NCBI RefSeq assembly: GCF_002261215.1
Contig: NZ_NEVS01000001.1
Span: 372,001-436,000 of the forward strand
Reading direction: 5' to 3'
DNA length: 64,000 nucleotides
Source: Bordetella genomosp. 11
GTDB taxonomy: Bacteria > Pseudomonadota > Gammaproteobacteria > Burkholderiales > Burkholderiaceae_B
Position numbers and translations under genes: made by a program. Within the stretch, counting starts at the first letter, position 1. Every line of letters begins with the position of its first letter. The notes under the pieces are model-generated. The model was not told where the DNA came from and did no database searches. It saw only the letters and a list, made by a program, of their open reading frames with translations. Positions 28,001 to 35,566 of the stretch are shown here, in pieces.

Positions 28001-28226
28001 CTTCGACGCCGTTGATCTGCTCTTCCAGCGGCGCGGCCACGGTTTCGGCGATGACCTTCGGGTTGGCGCCCGGGTATTGCGCGTGCACCACCACGGAAGG
28101 CGGTACGACTTCGGGATATTCCGATATCGGTAGCTGGAACATGGCCAGTATCCCGGCCAGTAGTATCAGCACCGACAACACGCCCGCGAAGATCGGGCGG
28201 TCGATGAAGAATTTGGATATGTTCAT
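25008..28226 (-). CDS. RND multidrug efflux permease (AcrB/MexB, HAE1 family)
   Basis: A 1072-residue inner-membrane transporter. The N-terminus MNISKFFIDRPIFAGVLSVL is the classic RND first helix. Helix 4 carries IGIVVDDAIVVVENVERN with the two proton-relay aspartates, and helix 10 has GLACKNAILIVEFARELE with the partner lysine. These correspond to Asp407/Asp408/Lys940 of AcrB. It exports amphiphilic drugs from periplasm or membrane in exchange for protons. It is the middle gene of the adaptor-permease-channel operon and is slightly longer than AcrB (1049). Confidence 0.97.
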   Translation of the reverse strand: MNISKFFIDRPIFAGVLSVLILLAGILAMFQLPISEYPEVVPPSVVVHAQYPGANPKVIAETVAAPLEEQINGVEDMLYMQAQANSDGNMTLTVYFKLGVDPDKAQQLVQNRVSQALPRLPDDVQRLGVTTAKSSPTLTLVVHLISPDNRYDMTYLRNYAVLNVKDRLARISGVGDVQLWGSGDYSMRIWLDPQKVAQMGMTASDVIAAIREQNVQVAAGVIGASPTLPNVPLQLNVNTQGRLTSEQEFRDIVLKTSPDGGVVRLGDVARVELDAAEYGLRSLLDNKPAVALGIMQAPGANALDVSKQVREAMKELSADFPPSVKYDVVYDPTQFVRASIEAVVHTLLEAIALVVIVVIVFLQTWRASLIPLLAVPVSIIGTFSLLLAFGYSINALSLFGMVLAIGIVVDDAIVVVENVERNIAAGLTPREATYRAMREVSGPIIAIAATLAAVFVPLAFMTGLTGQFYKQFAMTITISTVISAFNSLTLSPALAALLLKSHDAEPDWLTRAMNKVLGRFFAWFNRVFNRASEGYSSNVGGVMKRKSASLLVYALLLAATVGISYIVPGGFVPAQDKQYLVGFAQLPTGASLDRTEDVIRRMGDIAMKEPGVDHAVSFPGLSINGFTNSSSAGIVFVTLKPFDERVRDGLPADKIAASLNQKFGAVKDAFIAVFPPPPVMGLGTLGGFKLQIEDRAALGYEALDRATQAFVAAAAKAPELGPSFSNYQINVPQLDVDLDRVKAKQLGVKVTDVFDTMQIYLGSLYVNDFNRFGRVFQVRAQADAPFRARPEDIGLLKTRNAAGDMVPLSSLVRVSQTYGPEMVVRYNGYTAADINGGPAPGYSSDQAKEAAERIAAQTLPRGIKFEWTDLTYQQILAGNAGIWVFPISVLLVFLVLAAMYESLTLPLAVILIVPMSILAALAGVWLTRGDNNIFTQIGLMVLVGLACKNAILIVEFARELEMQGRSAFDAAVEACRLRLRPILMTSIAFIMGVVPLVYSSGAGSEMRHAMGIAVFFGMLGVTLFGLFLTPVFYVTLRSINPRKLHSAGRHEAPATAPHGQSQAHGHPVPGAE

Positions 28227-28249
28227 GACGCTCTCGGTGGCGAATCAGG

Positions 28250-29455
28250 TCAGGCGGGGTCGGCGGGCGTCTTGGTCTGGGTGGTCCGTATCGGGGATTC
28301 CAGTTCCGCCATGGGCACGACGGTGGGCGTCACGGCATCGCCCGGCCGCACACGCTGCAACCCGTTCACGACGATGCGCTCGCCCGGCTTCAGGCCTGCG
28401 GTGATGACGCGCAGGCTGCCCTGCGCGGAACCCAGATGGACTTCGCGGTATTGCGCGTGGTTCTGCCCGTCCACGACCATGACGAAGCGCTTGTTCTGGT
28501 CGGTGCCCAGGGCGCGCTCGTCGATCAGGATGGCCTTGTGCGGATCGCCGCCACCCAGCCGGATGCGGGCGTACAGGCCGGGCACCAGGGTGCCGTCGGC
28601 GTTATCGAACGTGGCGCGTACACGGATGGTGCCCGAGCCGGTGTCCAGCCGGTTATCGACGTATTGGACCTTGCCGCGGCGCGAATAGCCGTCTTCGTTC
28701 GCCAGGCCCAGGAACACCGGTACCTGGTCGCCCTTGCCGGTGCGGGCGGGATTGATGTACTTCAGGAAGCTCTGTTCATCGACGTCGAAGGACGCGTACA
28801 TCGGGTCCACCGAGACCAGCGTGGTCAGGGGCGTCGACGCGGCGCCGGCGGCGACCAGGTTGCCCACCGTGACTTCGGCCCGCGACACGCGGCCCGACAC
28901 GGGCGCCACGATATGCGTGTAGCCCAGGTTCAGCCGGGCGATTTCCAGCGCCGCCTGCGCCGCCTTCAGGTTGGCGGCCGCTTCGCGCGCGTCGTTCTGC
29001 TTTTGTTCGAAATCGCGGCGCGCGATGGCATTGTCGGCGATCAGGCGCTGGGCCCGGGCCAGTTCGGATGCCGTGTACGCCACGCGTGCCTTGGCGCCAG
29101 CCAGGTTGGCCTCGGCGCGGTCGACTTCGGCCTGATAGGGCAGGGGATCGATGGTGAAAAGCTCATCCCCCTTGCGGACCAGGCTGCCGTCCTTGAAATG
29201 CACGGCCACCAGGGTGCCGGACACACGGGGACGGATCTCCACGCGGTCCACGGCTTCCAGCCGGCCGGAATAGCTTTGCCAGTCCGTGATGGAGCGTTCG
29301 ACCACCTCGGCCACATCGACCGGCGCGGCCGGCGGCGCGTCGGCTGCCTTGGCGCTGTTGGCTCCCTGGCCGCGGGTCAGGACGATGCCGCCGGCGATGG
29401 CGATGATGACGGCGAACGTGGCCGCCAGTGCGTAGCGACTGCGCAACACAGACAT
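28250..29455 (-). CDS. RND efflux periplasmic adaptor (MexA/AcrA family)
   Basis: A 401-residue membrane fusion protein. The N-terminal hydrophobic segment (YALAATFAVIIAIAGGIVL) lacks a lipobox, so it is probably an uncleaved anchor. The family order is visible: beta-barrel and lipoyl half (VEIRPRVSGTLVAVHFKDGSLVRKGD), a coiled-coil hairpin rich in Ala and Glu (about 95-165), the second lipoyl half (IVAPVSGRVSRAEVTVGN) and the C-terminal barrel. The ATG at 29455 is preferred over an upstream ATG because AGAGGA stands directly before it. It is the first gene of the efflux operon and is divergent from a LysR gene. Confidence 0.95.
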   Translation of the reverse strand: MSVLRSRYALAATFAVIIAIAGGIVLTRGQGANSAKAADAPPAAPVDVAEVVERSITDWQSYSGRLEAVDRVEIRPRVSGTLVAVHFKDGSLVRKGDELFTIDPLPYQAEVDRAEANLAGAKARVAYTASELARAQRLIADNAIARRDFEQKQNDAREAAANLKAAQAALEIARLNLGYTHIVAPVSGRVSRAEVTVGNLVAAGAASTPLTTLVSVDPMYASFDVDEQSFLKYINPARTGKGDQVPVFLGLANEDGYSRRGKVQYVDNRLDTGSGTIRVRATFDNADGTLVPGLYARIRLGGGDPHKAILIDERALGTDQNKRFVMVVDGQNHAQYREVHLGSAQGSLRVITAGLKPGERIVVNGLQRVRPGDAVTPTVVPMAELESPIRTTQTKTPADPA

Positions 29456-29856
29456 GTGAATCCTCTTTCTTAGGGATAACGGCGGTAGGGCGGACACTTC
29501 CCCGGGTGCGCACGGCGGCGCGGGTCACGGATGCCGGGCGGTATGCCCGGGCGGCGGCTCAGCCGCCTTCGCGCTGGTTTTTATGGTTATCCATGCCTGG
29601 ACATGGGTTGCCGGACGGCCAGTCCTTGGCGAAAACCGGCCTGACGCGGCGCGCGTCCGTGACGGAGGTTTGGGGGAGCAGGCGTCCGGGAGTTCCGGGA
29701 GCCGGCCTGACCACTTTCCACCGAATTAATCGGAATGGCGGCATTCTGGCTGTTTTGTTTGCTCGAATAAATACCTATACTCGAACAACTCTATTCGGCG
29801 AGCTCGAACAATTATTTGTTCATAATGCCGTCACACAGAATTCGTCGAGGTCTTCC
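29456..29856. promoter_or_regulatory. divergent control region of the efflux operon and its LysR gene, with three repeats
   Basis: This 401-base gap has no gene. Its right part is AT-rich, unlike the surroundings. Three direct repeats of CTCGAAyAA lie at 29762-29770, 29780-29788 and 29803-29811, with 18- and 23-base steps, close to the LysR start. CATAAT at 29821-29826 could be a -10 hexamer of the LysR gene. Repeated sites beside a divergent LysR gene suggest operators for that regulator. The left half, next to the adaptor gene, shows nothing distinctive. Confidence 0.6.
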
Positions 29857-31002
29857 ATGGATCGTTTTCAGGCCATGCAGGTATTCGTCCGGGTCGTCGA
29901 CGCGAACAGCTTCACGCGCGCGGCGGACCACCTGGCGCTGCCCCGTACCACCGTCACGACCATCATCCAGAACCTGGAAAAGCTGCTGAACGTGCGCCTG
30001 TTGAACCGCACCACGCGGCGGCTCAGCCTGACGCCGGACGGCGCCGCCTACTACGAGCGTTGCGTCCGTATCCTGGCCGACGTCGAGGAAGCCGAAGCCG
30101 CGTTCATGGACGCGTCGCGGCGCCCGCGCGGCAAGCTGCGCATCGATACACCCGCGGCCATCGGCCGCCTGATCCTGATTCCTTCGCTGTGCGAGTTCCG
30201 CCAGCGCTATCCGGACATCGAACTGGTGATCGGCATGGGCGACCGCCCGGTAGACCTGGTGCAGGAAGCCGTCGATTGCGTGATCCGCGTGGGCGAACTG
30301 AAGGATTCCAGCATGGTCGCACGCCGCATCGGCATGTTCGAGGGCATCACCTGCGCCGCGCCGGACTATATCGAATCGCACGGCGAACCGCAAACGCTGG
30401 AAGACCTGGCCGACCATGTCGCCGTGCATTACTTCTCCAGCCGTACCGGCCGCGTCATCGACTGGGACTTCATGGTCGACGGCCAGGCGATGGAAGTCAA
30501 AATGCGCGGCATCGTGTCGGTGAACGACGCGGACGCCTACATGGCCTGCGGGCTGCAGGGTTTCGGCCTGATCCAGCCGCCGCGGTACATGGCCTTGCCC
30601 TATCTGCAAAGCGGCGCGCTGAAGGAAATCCTGCCGGCGTGGAAACCCAAGCCCATGCCCATCTCGGTGGTCTATCCGCACAACCGCCACCTGTCGCCCA
30701 AGGTGCGCGCCTTCACGGACTGGGCCGCCGAAATCTTCGGCCGTTGCCCGCTGCTGAGCGGCCGCAGCGACGTCGTGGACAGCGAATGCACCTGGGCGGG
30801 GCAGGAGCGGCTGCATGCCGAAATGGCCGCGGGCCTGGCCCAGCGCGCCAGCCAGAAGCCGCGGCCGGCGCCCGCCGCGCGCGCGGCCCAGGCCAGCGAT
30901 GCGGCCCAGGCCGGCCATCCCGCGCGGGCCTCCCGCGGCGCCACGCCCGCTTTCCTGGATGGCGCGGCATCCTCCCCGGAATCCGCCCCGGTGGCGTCAT
31001 GA
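29857..31002 (+). CDS. LysR-family regulator, probable controller of the efflux operon
   Basis: A 381-residue LysR protein. Residues 1-60 are the winged helix (MDRFQAMQVFVRVVDANSFTRAADHL, VRLLNRTTRRLSLTPDG), and residues about 90-295 the periplasmic-binding-like effector domain. The last ~70 residues are an unusual low-complexity Ala/Pro/Arg tail (QRASQKPRPAPAARAAQASD...), which LysR proteins normally lack. The ATG at 29857 with GAGG upstream gives the standard N-terminus. Divergent orientation to the RND operon implies that it regulates the pump and itself. Whether it activates or represses is unknown. Confidence 0.92.
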   Translation: MDRFQAMQVFVRVVDANSFTRAADHLALPRTTVTTIIQNLEKLLNVRLLNRTTRRLSLTPDGAAYYERCVRILADVEEAEAAFMDASRRPRGKLRIDTPAAIGRLILIPSLCEFRQRYPDIELVIGMGDRPVDLVQEAVDCVIRVGELKDSSMVARRIGMFEGITCAAPDYIESHGEPQTLEDLADHVAVHYFSSRTGRVIDWDFMVDGQAMEVKMRGIVSVNDADAYMACGLQGFGLIQPPRYMALPYLQSGALKEILPAWKPKPMPISVVYPHNRHLSPKVRAFTDWAAEIFGRCPLLSGRSDVVDSECTWAGQERLHAEMAAGLAQRASQKPRPAPAARAAQASDAAQAGHPARASRGATPAFLDGAASSPESAPVAS

Positions 31003-31076
31003 TGCGCCTGGCCGGCTGCCCGCGGACGTCCGGCGGTCCGGGACGTCCGCGTCGGCCTTAGCGGCGGGGTTTCCGG

Positions 31077-31991
31077 GTGAAAGGATCTCGTCTGTCCCTG
31101 GCATCGCTGCGGATTTTCCTTGCCGCGGCACGGCACCTGAATTTCAGTCGCGCGGCGGAACAGCTGCATCTGACGCAAAGCGCCGTCAGCAAGCATATCC
31201 AGGCCCTGGAAACCCGGCTGGGGGCCAGCCTGTTCAAGCGCACCTCCACCGGTTTGCGCCTGACCCACGCCGGCGCTTTGTACCTGGAGCGCGTCAGCGC
31301 CGCCGTGCGCCTGCTCGACGAGGCCGATGCCGTGGTCGCCCGGCCCGATGCCAGGGTCGCCCTGAATATCGCCGTGTCGCCCTCCTTCGCCCAGTTCTGC
31401 CTGATCCCGGGCCTGCGCGAATTCTTCGATACCCATCCGGAAATCCGCATCAATCTGCGTCCGCGCCTGCTGTATGGGCGCGACAAGGCAGAGCGCTTCG
31501 ACGCGGAAATCCAGCTGCACACCGGCCATATGACGGGCATGACCACCCAATACCTGTGCGGCCGCGAAATGGCGCTGGTGGGAGCGCCCTCGTTGTTCGC
31601 GCGCAACCCCGTGCGCGGCATGGAGGACCTGGCCAATGTGCCGCTGCTCAAGCGGGCCCAGCGCGGCTACGGGTGGGACGAATGGAAAGCCGATATGGCG
31701 CCGTCCTGGCCGGGGCCGGCCGCCACCGCACCCGAATACGAAGGGTTTTCCGTGCTGATGCCCGCCGTTTTGAACGGGTTGGGGGTGGCCATCGTGCCGC
31801 TGTGCATGGTGGCCGATGCCCTGCGGGCGGGACAATTGCAGCGCCCCTTCGGCGAGTCGGTGGAGGGGCGCTACGCCTACTACCTGATGCGGCCGCGTCC
31901 GGACGTGGGCGGCCCCTACCTGGATGCCTGGTGCGAGTGGATCGCGGGCCGCGCCGACGCGCTGAACCAAGCGGTGGCCGCGCTGGCGTGA
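31077..31991 (+). CDS. LysR-family regulator (GcvA-like)
   Basis: A 304-residue LysR protein beginning with a GTG at 31077. The DNA-binding part is LSLASLRIFLAAARHLNFSRAAEQL with LHLTQSAVSKHIQALETRLG, the pattern of GcvA-type LysR regulators. The effector domain covers about residues 92-300. It lies 119 bases upstream of a Bug receptor and M28 peptidase on the same strand and probably regulates them, because a perfect LysR-type palindrome stands in that gap. Confidence 0.92.
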   Translation: MKGSRLSLASLRIFLAAARHLNFSRAAEQLHLTQSAVSKHIQALETRLGASLFKRTSTGLRLTHAGALYLERVSAAVRLLDEADAVVARPDARVALNIAVSPSFAQFCLIPGLREFFDTHPEIRINLRPRLLYGRDKAERFDAEIQLHTGHMTGMTTQYLCGREMALVGAPSLFARNPVRGMEDLANVPLLKRAQRGYGWDEWKADMAPSWPGPAATAPEYEGFSVLMPAVLNGLGVAIVPLCMVADALRAGQLQRPFGESVEGRYAYYLMRPRPDVGGPYLDAWCEWIAGRADALNQAVAALA

Positions 31992-32007
31992 GCGGGGCCG
32001 TCCGCAC

Positions 32008-32024
32008 TATTCCATTCTGGAATA
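32008..32024. promoter_or_regulatory. LysR-type palindrome TATTCCA-TTC-TGGAATA
   Basis: Perfect 7-bp arms with a 3-base centre contain the T-N11-A geometry of LysR operators. The site is 17 bases past the stop of the LysR gene and 87 bases before the Bug receptor start. CATACT at 32034-32039 could be the -10 hexamer. It is a good candidate for the binding site of the LysR protein encoded immediately upstream. Confidence 0.6.
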
Positions 32025-32110
32025 CCTCATGCTCATACTTCCCTTGCCACGCTTCGCCCCTGTCTGCAGAATCGCAGAAAGTAACTTTTCTTTGCCGCGG
32101 GGGCATCACT

Positions 32111-33082
32111 ATGAAATATTGGAAATCCTTCTGCGCGGCCGCCGCTTTGTCGGTGGCCGCCGTGGCGCCCGTCCGGGCCGCCTACCCTGACCAACCGATC
32201 AAAGTCGTCGTTCCCTATACCGCCGGCGGCAGCTCCGACGTCATCGCGCGCGCCATCAGCGACGAACTCAGCACGGCGCTCGGGCAATCCGTGATCGTCG
32301 AGAACCGCGCCGGGGCCGGCTCCATGATCGGCACCGCCTACGTCGCCAACGAGAAACCGGATGGCTACACGCTGCTGTTGGCGGACGTGCCCTTCACCAT
32401 CGTCCCCGCGCTTTACGGCGACCGCATCAAGTACAACGCGCGCACCGGTTTCGCGCCGATAGCACTGCTGGGCCTGTCGCCCATGTACCTGTTCGTCAAT
32501 CCGTCGTTTCCGGCCAAGACGGTCCAAGAGCTGGTCGATGCGGCGCGCGCCAAGCCGGGCACGATTTCCATCGGTTCGGGCGGCAACGGTTCGCTGACCC
32601 ACCTGATGGCCGAACTGCTCATGCTGAACACGAATATCAAGCTGGTGCACATCCCCTACAAGGGCGCGTCGGCGTCGGTGAACGACCTGGCGGGCGGACA
32701 GATCGATGCCAGCTTCACGACCATGCCGACCGCGACCGCGCTCTTCCAGGGCGGCAAGATCCGGCCCATCGCGGTCTCGGCGCCGCAGCGGCAGAAAGAA
32801 ACGCCCAACGTCCCGACCTTCGACGAAGCCGGCGTGCCCAACATGGGCGTGCAGAGCTGGTGGGGCCTGGTCGCGCCGGCGGGCACGCCCGCGGCCGTCC
32901 AGGAAAAACTCAGCGCCGCCATGGCGAAAGTCATGCAATCGCCCAAGGTGCAATCGCGACTGAGTAGCGTGGGGGTCAACCTGCCGCCGGATACCAGTGC
33001 CGCTGCCCTGAATAACCTGCTGACGGCCGACTTCGCCCGGTGGCAGGATGTGGTCAAGCGCGCCAACATCACTTTCGAGTAA
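32111..33082 (+). CDS. Bug-type (TctC family) periplasmic solute-binding protein
   Basis: A 323-residue Bug receptor. MKYWKSFCAAAALSVAAVAP ending VRAA is a Sec signal peptide. Family motifs are YPDQPIKVVVPYTAGGSSDVIAR, VENRAGAGSMIGTAYVA, DGYTLLLADVP and HIPYKGASASVNDLAGGQIDAS. It captures an organic acid or small amide-type solute in the periplasm. Its gene lies 11 bases before an M28 peptidase gene, so the ligand may be related to a peptide or acylated amino acid. No TctAB partner is present. Confidence 0.92.
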   Translation: MKYWKSFCAAAALSVAAVAPVRAAYPDQPIKVVVPYTAGGSSDVIARAISDELSTALGQSVIVENRAGAGSMIGTAYVANEKPDGYTLLLADVPFTIVPALYGDRIKYNARTGFAPIALLGLSPMYLFVNPSFPAKTVQELVDAARAKPGTISIGSGGNGSLTHLMAELLMLNTNIKLVHIPYKGASASVNDLAGGQIDASFTTMPTATALFQGGKIRPIAVSAPQRQKETPNVPTFDEAGVPNMGVQSWWGLVAPAGTPAAVQEKLSAAMAKVMQSPKVQSRLSSVGVNLPPDTSAAALNNLLTADFARWQDVVKRANITFE

Positions 33083-33093
33083 GAGGCTGGCGC

Positions 33094-34371
33094 ATGACTC
33101 CCTGGCTGGACGACGCCGCGGCCGATGCCGCGCTGATGCACGATTTTCACGCGATTTGCGCCTTCGGCGGACGTTTGTCCGGTAGTGGGCAGGATACCGC
33201 CGCCATCGCATGGGCCTTGAGCCGCATGCGCCAGATCGGCGGCGAAGCCAAACGGCTGCAGGTGCCCTATGACGGCTGGCGCGCCGGTCGCGCCAGCCTG
33301 GCATTGGTCGGCCAACCCTCCCAGGCGCTGGCATGCCGCGCGCTGCTGCGGTCCGCCTCGACGTCGCCGGAGGGCCTGGAAGGCGATCTGCTCGACCTGG
33401 GAGAAGGACGCACCGAGGATTTCGATCGCGCCGGCGACGCCGTACGCGGCAAGATCGTGCTGGTGCGGCATGAATATCCGTTTACCCCACGCCACATGCA
33501 TCGCCGCCGCAAATACGACCTGGCGGTCGAGCGCGGGGCAGTGGCCTTCCTGATCGCCAATCCGCTGCCCGATGGCGGGCTGTTGTCCGGTTCGTCCGGG
33601 CGTCCGCGCGGCGGCGCGGGCATTCCCGCGGCCTACGTCGACAACGCAACAGGGCAGGTCCTGGCGCGTGCCGCCGCCGCGGGCCCCGCGCGGGTCCACC
33701 TGCGCATCGAGGGGCAGGAGGATGAACACGCAATGGCCGACCTGGCCATTCTCGACATCCCGGGCGGCACGGACAGCCGTATCGTCATCAGCGCGCACAT
33801 GGATGGCCACGACCTGGGTAGCAGCGCCCTGGACAACGCCACCGGCGTGGCCGTGGCGCTGGCCGCCGCGCGCGCCCTGGCGCCCCGCGTATCGGCGCAT
33901 ACCCATGGCCTGCAGGTCTGCCTGTTCACCGCGGAGGAATGGGCCCTGGCGGGATCGCGGCGTTACCTGGCCGATATGGATCCCGGCCAGCGGCAATCGC
34001 TGAAGCTCAATATCAACCTGGACACGGTTGGCGGCGACAGCCATCTCACGGCGCTGATCAGTGATTTCCCGGCGCTGGCGGCCTTCGTCTCGCAAGCTGG
34101 TGCGGATGCCGGCGTTCCGGTGTCCACGTATCTGCCCCTCATGCCGAATTCGGACCATGCGAACTTCGCGGCCCATGGCATACCGGCGCTGAGGCTGGTG
34201 GCGGGATTCGATCGGCCCGAATCCTCGGTCAACAACATCCTTTCGCCCGGGGATATCGAGGCAGTCGTGCAGGAAAGCGAGTTGCGTAATGCGCTACGGG
34301 CAACCTGCGCGATGGCGTGGCGGGCGCTTACGCTGCCGCAGGACGACTTGCAGGCGCTGGCACGCCGTTAA
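33094..34371 (+). CDS. M28-family zinc aminopeptidase/carboxypeptidase-like hydrolase
   Basis: A 425-residue protein of peptidase family M28. Zinc ligands are seen in ISAHMDGHDLGSSALDNATG (His and bridging Asp), TAEEWALAGS (catalytic Glu and next ligand), INLDTVGGD (Asp) and NSDHANFAAHG (last His). Residues about 110-230 form a PA-like insert (GKIVLVRHEYPFTPRHM). No signal peptide is seen, so it is probably cytoplasmic. The ATG at 33094 has AAGAGG before it and directly follows the Bug gene, indicating an operon for uptake and hydrolysis of one compound. Confidence 0.88.
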   Translation: MTPWLDDAAADAALMHDFHAICAFGGRLSGSGQDTAAIAWALSRMRQIGGEAKRLQVPYDGWRAGRASLALVGQPSQALACRALLRSASTSPEGLEGDLLDLGEGRTEDFDRAGDAVRGKIVLVRHEYPFTPRHMHRRRKYDLAVERGAVAFLIANPLPDGGLLSGSSGRPRGGAGIPAAYVDNATGQVLARAAAAGPARVHLRIEGQEDEHAMADLAILDIPGGTDSRIVISAHMDGHDLGSSALDNATGVAVALAAARALAPRVSAHTHGLQVCLFTAEEWALAGSRRYLADMDPGQRQSLKLNINLDTVGGDSHLTALISDFPALAAFVSQAGADAGVPVSTYLPLMPNSDHANFAAHGIPALRLVAGFDRPESSVNNILSPGDIEAVVQESELRNALRATCAMAWRALTLPQDDLQALARR

Positions 34372-34553
34372 GCGACGCGTCGGCGCATTGTGAAATCCGG
34401 ATTCCAAGCGCGCGGCGATTAGGATCGCTGAAGAAAGCGGTCGGTATCCGAGGGTGAATTGGACTGAAAAATGCCGCGCCTTCGCGGGCGGCCGCGACGG
34501 TGTGCTTAGACTTCCGCCTTTCGCCATTTTGGCGGCACCAGGAAAGGAAGGGA

Positions 34554-34790
34554 ATGACCGCGACATTCAGCGCCACATCCGCCGCTCCGCGGACGTCCCC
34601 TCCGGGGATGGATCATCCCGCCGATAGCCGGCCGGACGCCTGCGCGTGCCATGCCCTGATCGCCGCGTTCGAAAGCGTTCCGGGACTACGCCGCAAACGC
34701 GAGGCATCCGACGAGGTAATCGTCGAATGCCTCGATGCCGCTTCGTCGGAAACCGAACCGGCGACCATGGTGCAACGGATTCCGGTGTAG
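34554..34790 (+). CDS. small hypothetical protein
   Basis: A 78-codon frame starting at an ATG with an excellent ribosome site (AAGGAAGGGA). The product begins MTATFSATSAAPRTSPPGMD and contains DACACHALIAAFESVPGL. The N-terminus is rich in Ser, Thr and Pro. No domain is recognised. It stands alone between the M28 gene and the SYLF gene. It is reported because of the ribosome site; codon evidence is thin for such a short frame. Confidence 0.4.
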   Translation: MTATFSATSAAPRTSPPGMDHPADSRPDACACHALIAAFESVPGLRRKREASDEVIVECLDAASSETEPATMVQRIPV

Positions 34791-34844
34791 CCCCGCGCCA
34801 TCATTACCCGGGGCCACCCTTCAGGCGCGTGGCGACGGTCCGCG

Positions 34845-35420
34845 CTACAGGTCCAGCTTGCTGATCTTGGTGCCCTGGATCGACAGGTCCGCCATCAAGC
34901 CGGCATTGGTCAGGAAGAAGGCGACGACCGATTGCTTGGCGGTATTGGTGTCCACCGCGCCATTCGCGCCGATCTTCGCCACCGCCACGGATGCATCCGC
35001 GCCCGCGCTCCAGCCGTTGCTATTGCGGAATTTGGTCAGTTCTTCCTGGGTCATGAACATGATGACCACCGCGCGCGACTGCGCGCCAGCCTGCCACCCG
35101 ATCGAGCCGGAAGTCATGCTGTAGTACCCGGCATTCGCGTTGCCCACGCGCAGGGCGCCTTCGCCGTATTGGGCGCCCACCACGAAGCCCGCCTGCAGCA
35201 CGTTCGGGAACACGAGGATACCCTTGGCGTTGTTGGCCATCTCGCGGGAGCCCTTCACCGTGCTGTACAGCCGGCTCAAGGTGGCATCGACGCCGCTATT
35301 GATTTCCTGCCGCTTGCTGCCAGGCGAAGCGGACGATTTGGGCCCGGTGGTGCTGCACGCAGCCAGGGCCGTTGCGAGCATCAGGGCGGCCGGCAAAGTC
35401 ACGAAATTTCGACGATTCAT
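34845..35420 (-). CDS. SYLF-domain (YSC84-related) lipoprotein
   Basis: A 191-residue protein. MNRRNFVTLPAALMLATALAACS is a lipoprotein signal with Cys22 as the lipidated residue. The mature part is one SYLF (Ysc84) domain: AKGILVFPNVLQAGFVVGAQYGEGALRV, YYSMTSGSIGWQAGAQSRAVVIMFM and VDTNTAKQSVVAFFLTNAGLMADLSIQGTKISKL. SYLF domains bind phosphoinositides in eukaryotes; in bacteria the role is unknown, perhaps at the envelope. The ATG at 35420 has GGGAGA before it. It lies downstream of glgP on the same strand with a 146-base gap. Confidence 0.9.
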   Translation of the reverse strand: MNRRNFVTLPAALMLATALAACSTTGPKSSASPGSKRQEINSGVDATLSRLYSTVKGSREMANNAKGILVFPNVLQAGFVVGAQYGEGALRVGNANAGYYSMTSGSIGWQAGAQSRAVVIMFMTQEELTKFRNSNGWSAGADASVAVAKIGANGAVDTNTAKQSVVAFFLTNAGLMADLSIQGTKISKLDL

Positions 35421-35566
35421 TGTTTGTTCTCCCAGCGTTGTACGAATGCAGCGGGCCCGGCCCGCCTCGGTTTGGGAATGCGTGGTGGCTGCTCTGCCTC
35501 GCACTCTGCACCCATTATTCGCCACAACAATTCAAACAACGGCGACATTCGCCTACCGATTGCAAC

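Noticed and set aside
24975..28133. A 1052-codon open frame on the plus strand
   Set aside because: It lies wholly antisense to the RND permease, whose motifs are unmistakable; the plus-strand product is a His/Arg/Gln-rich composition artefact of high GC.
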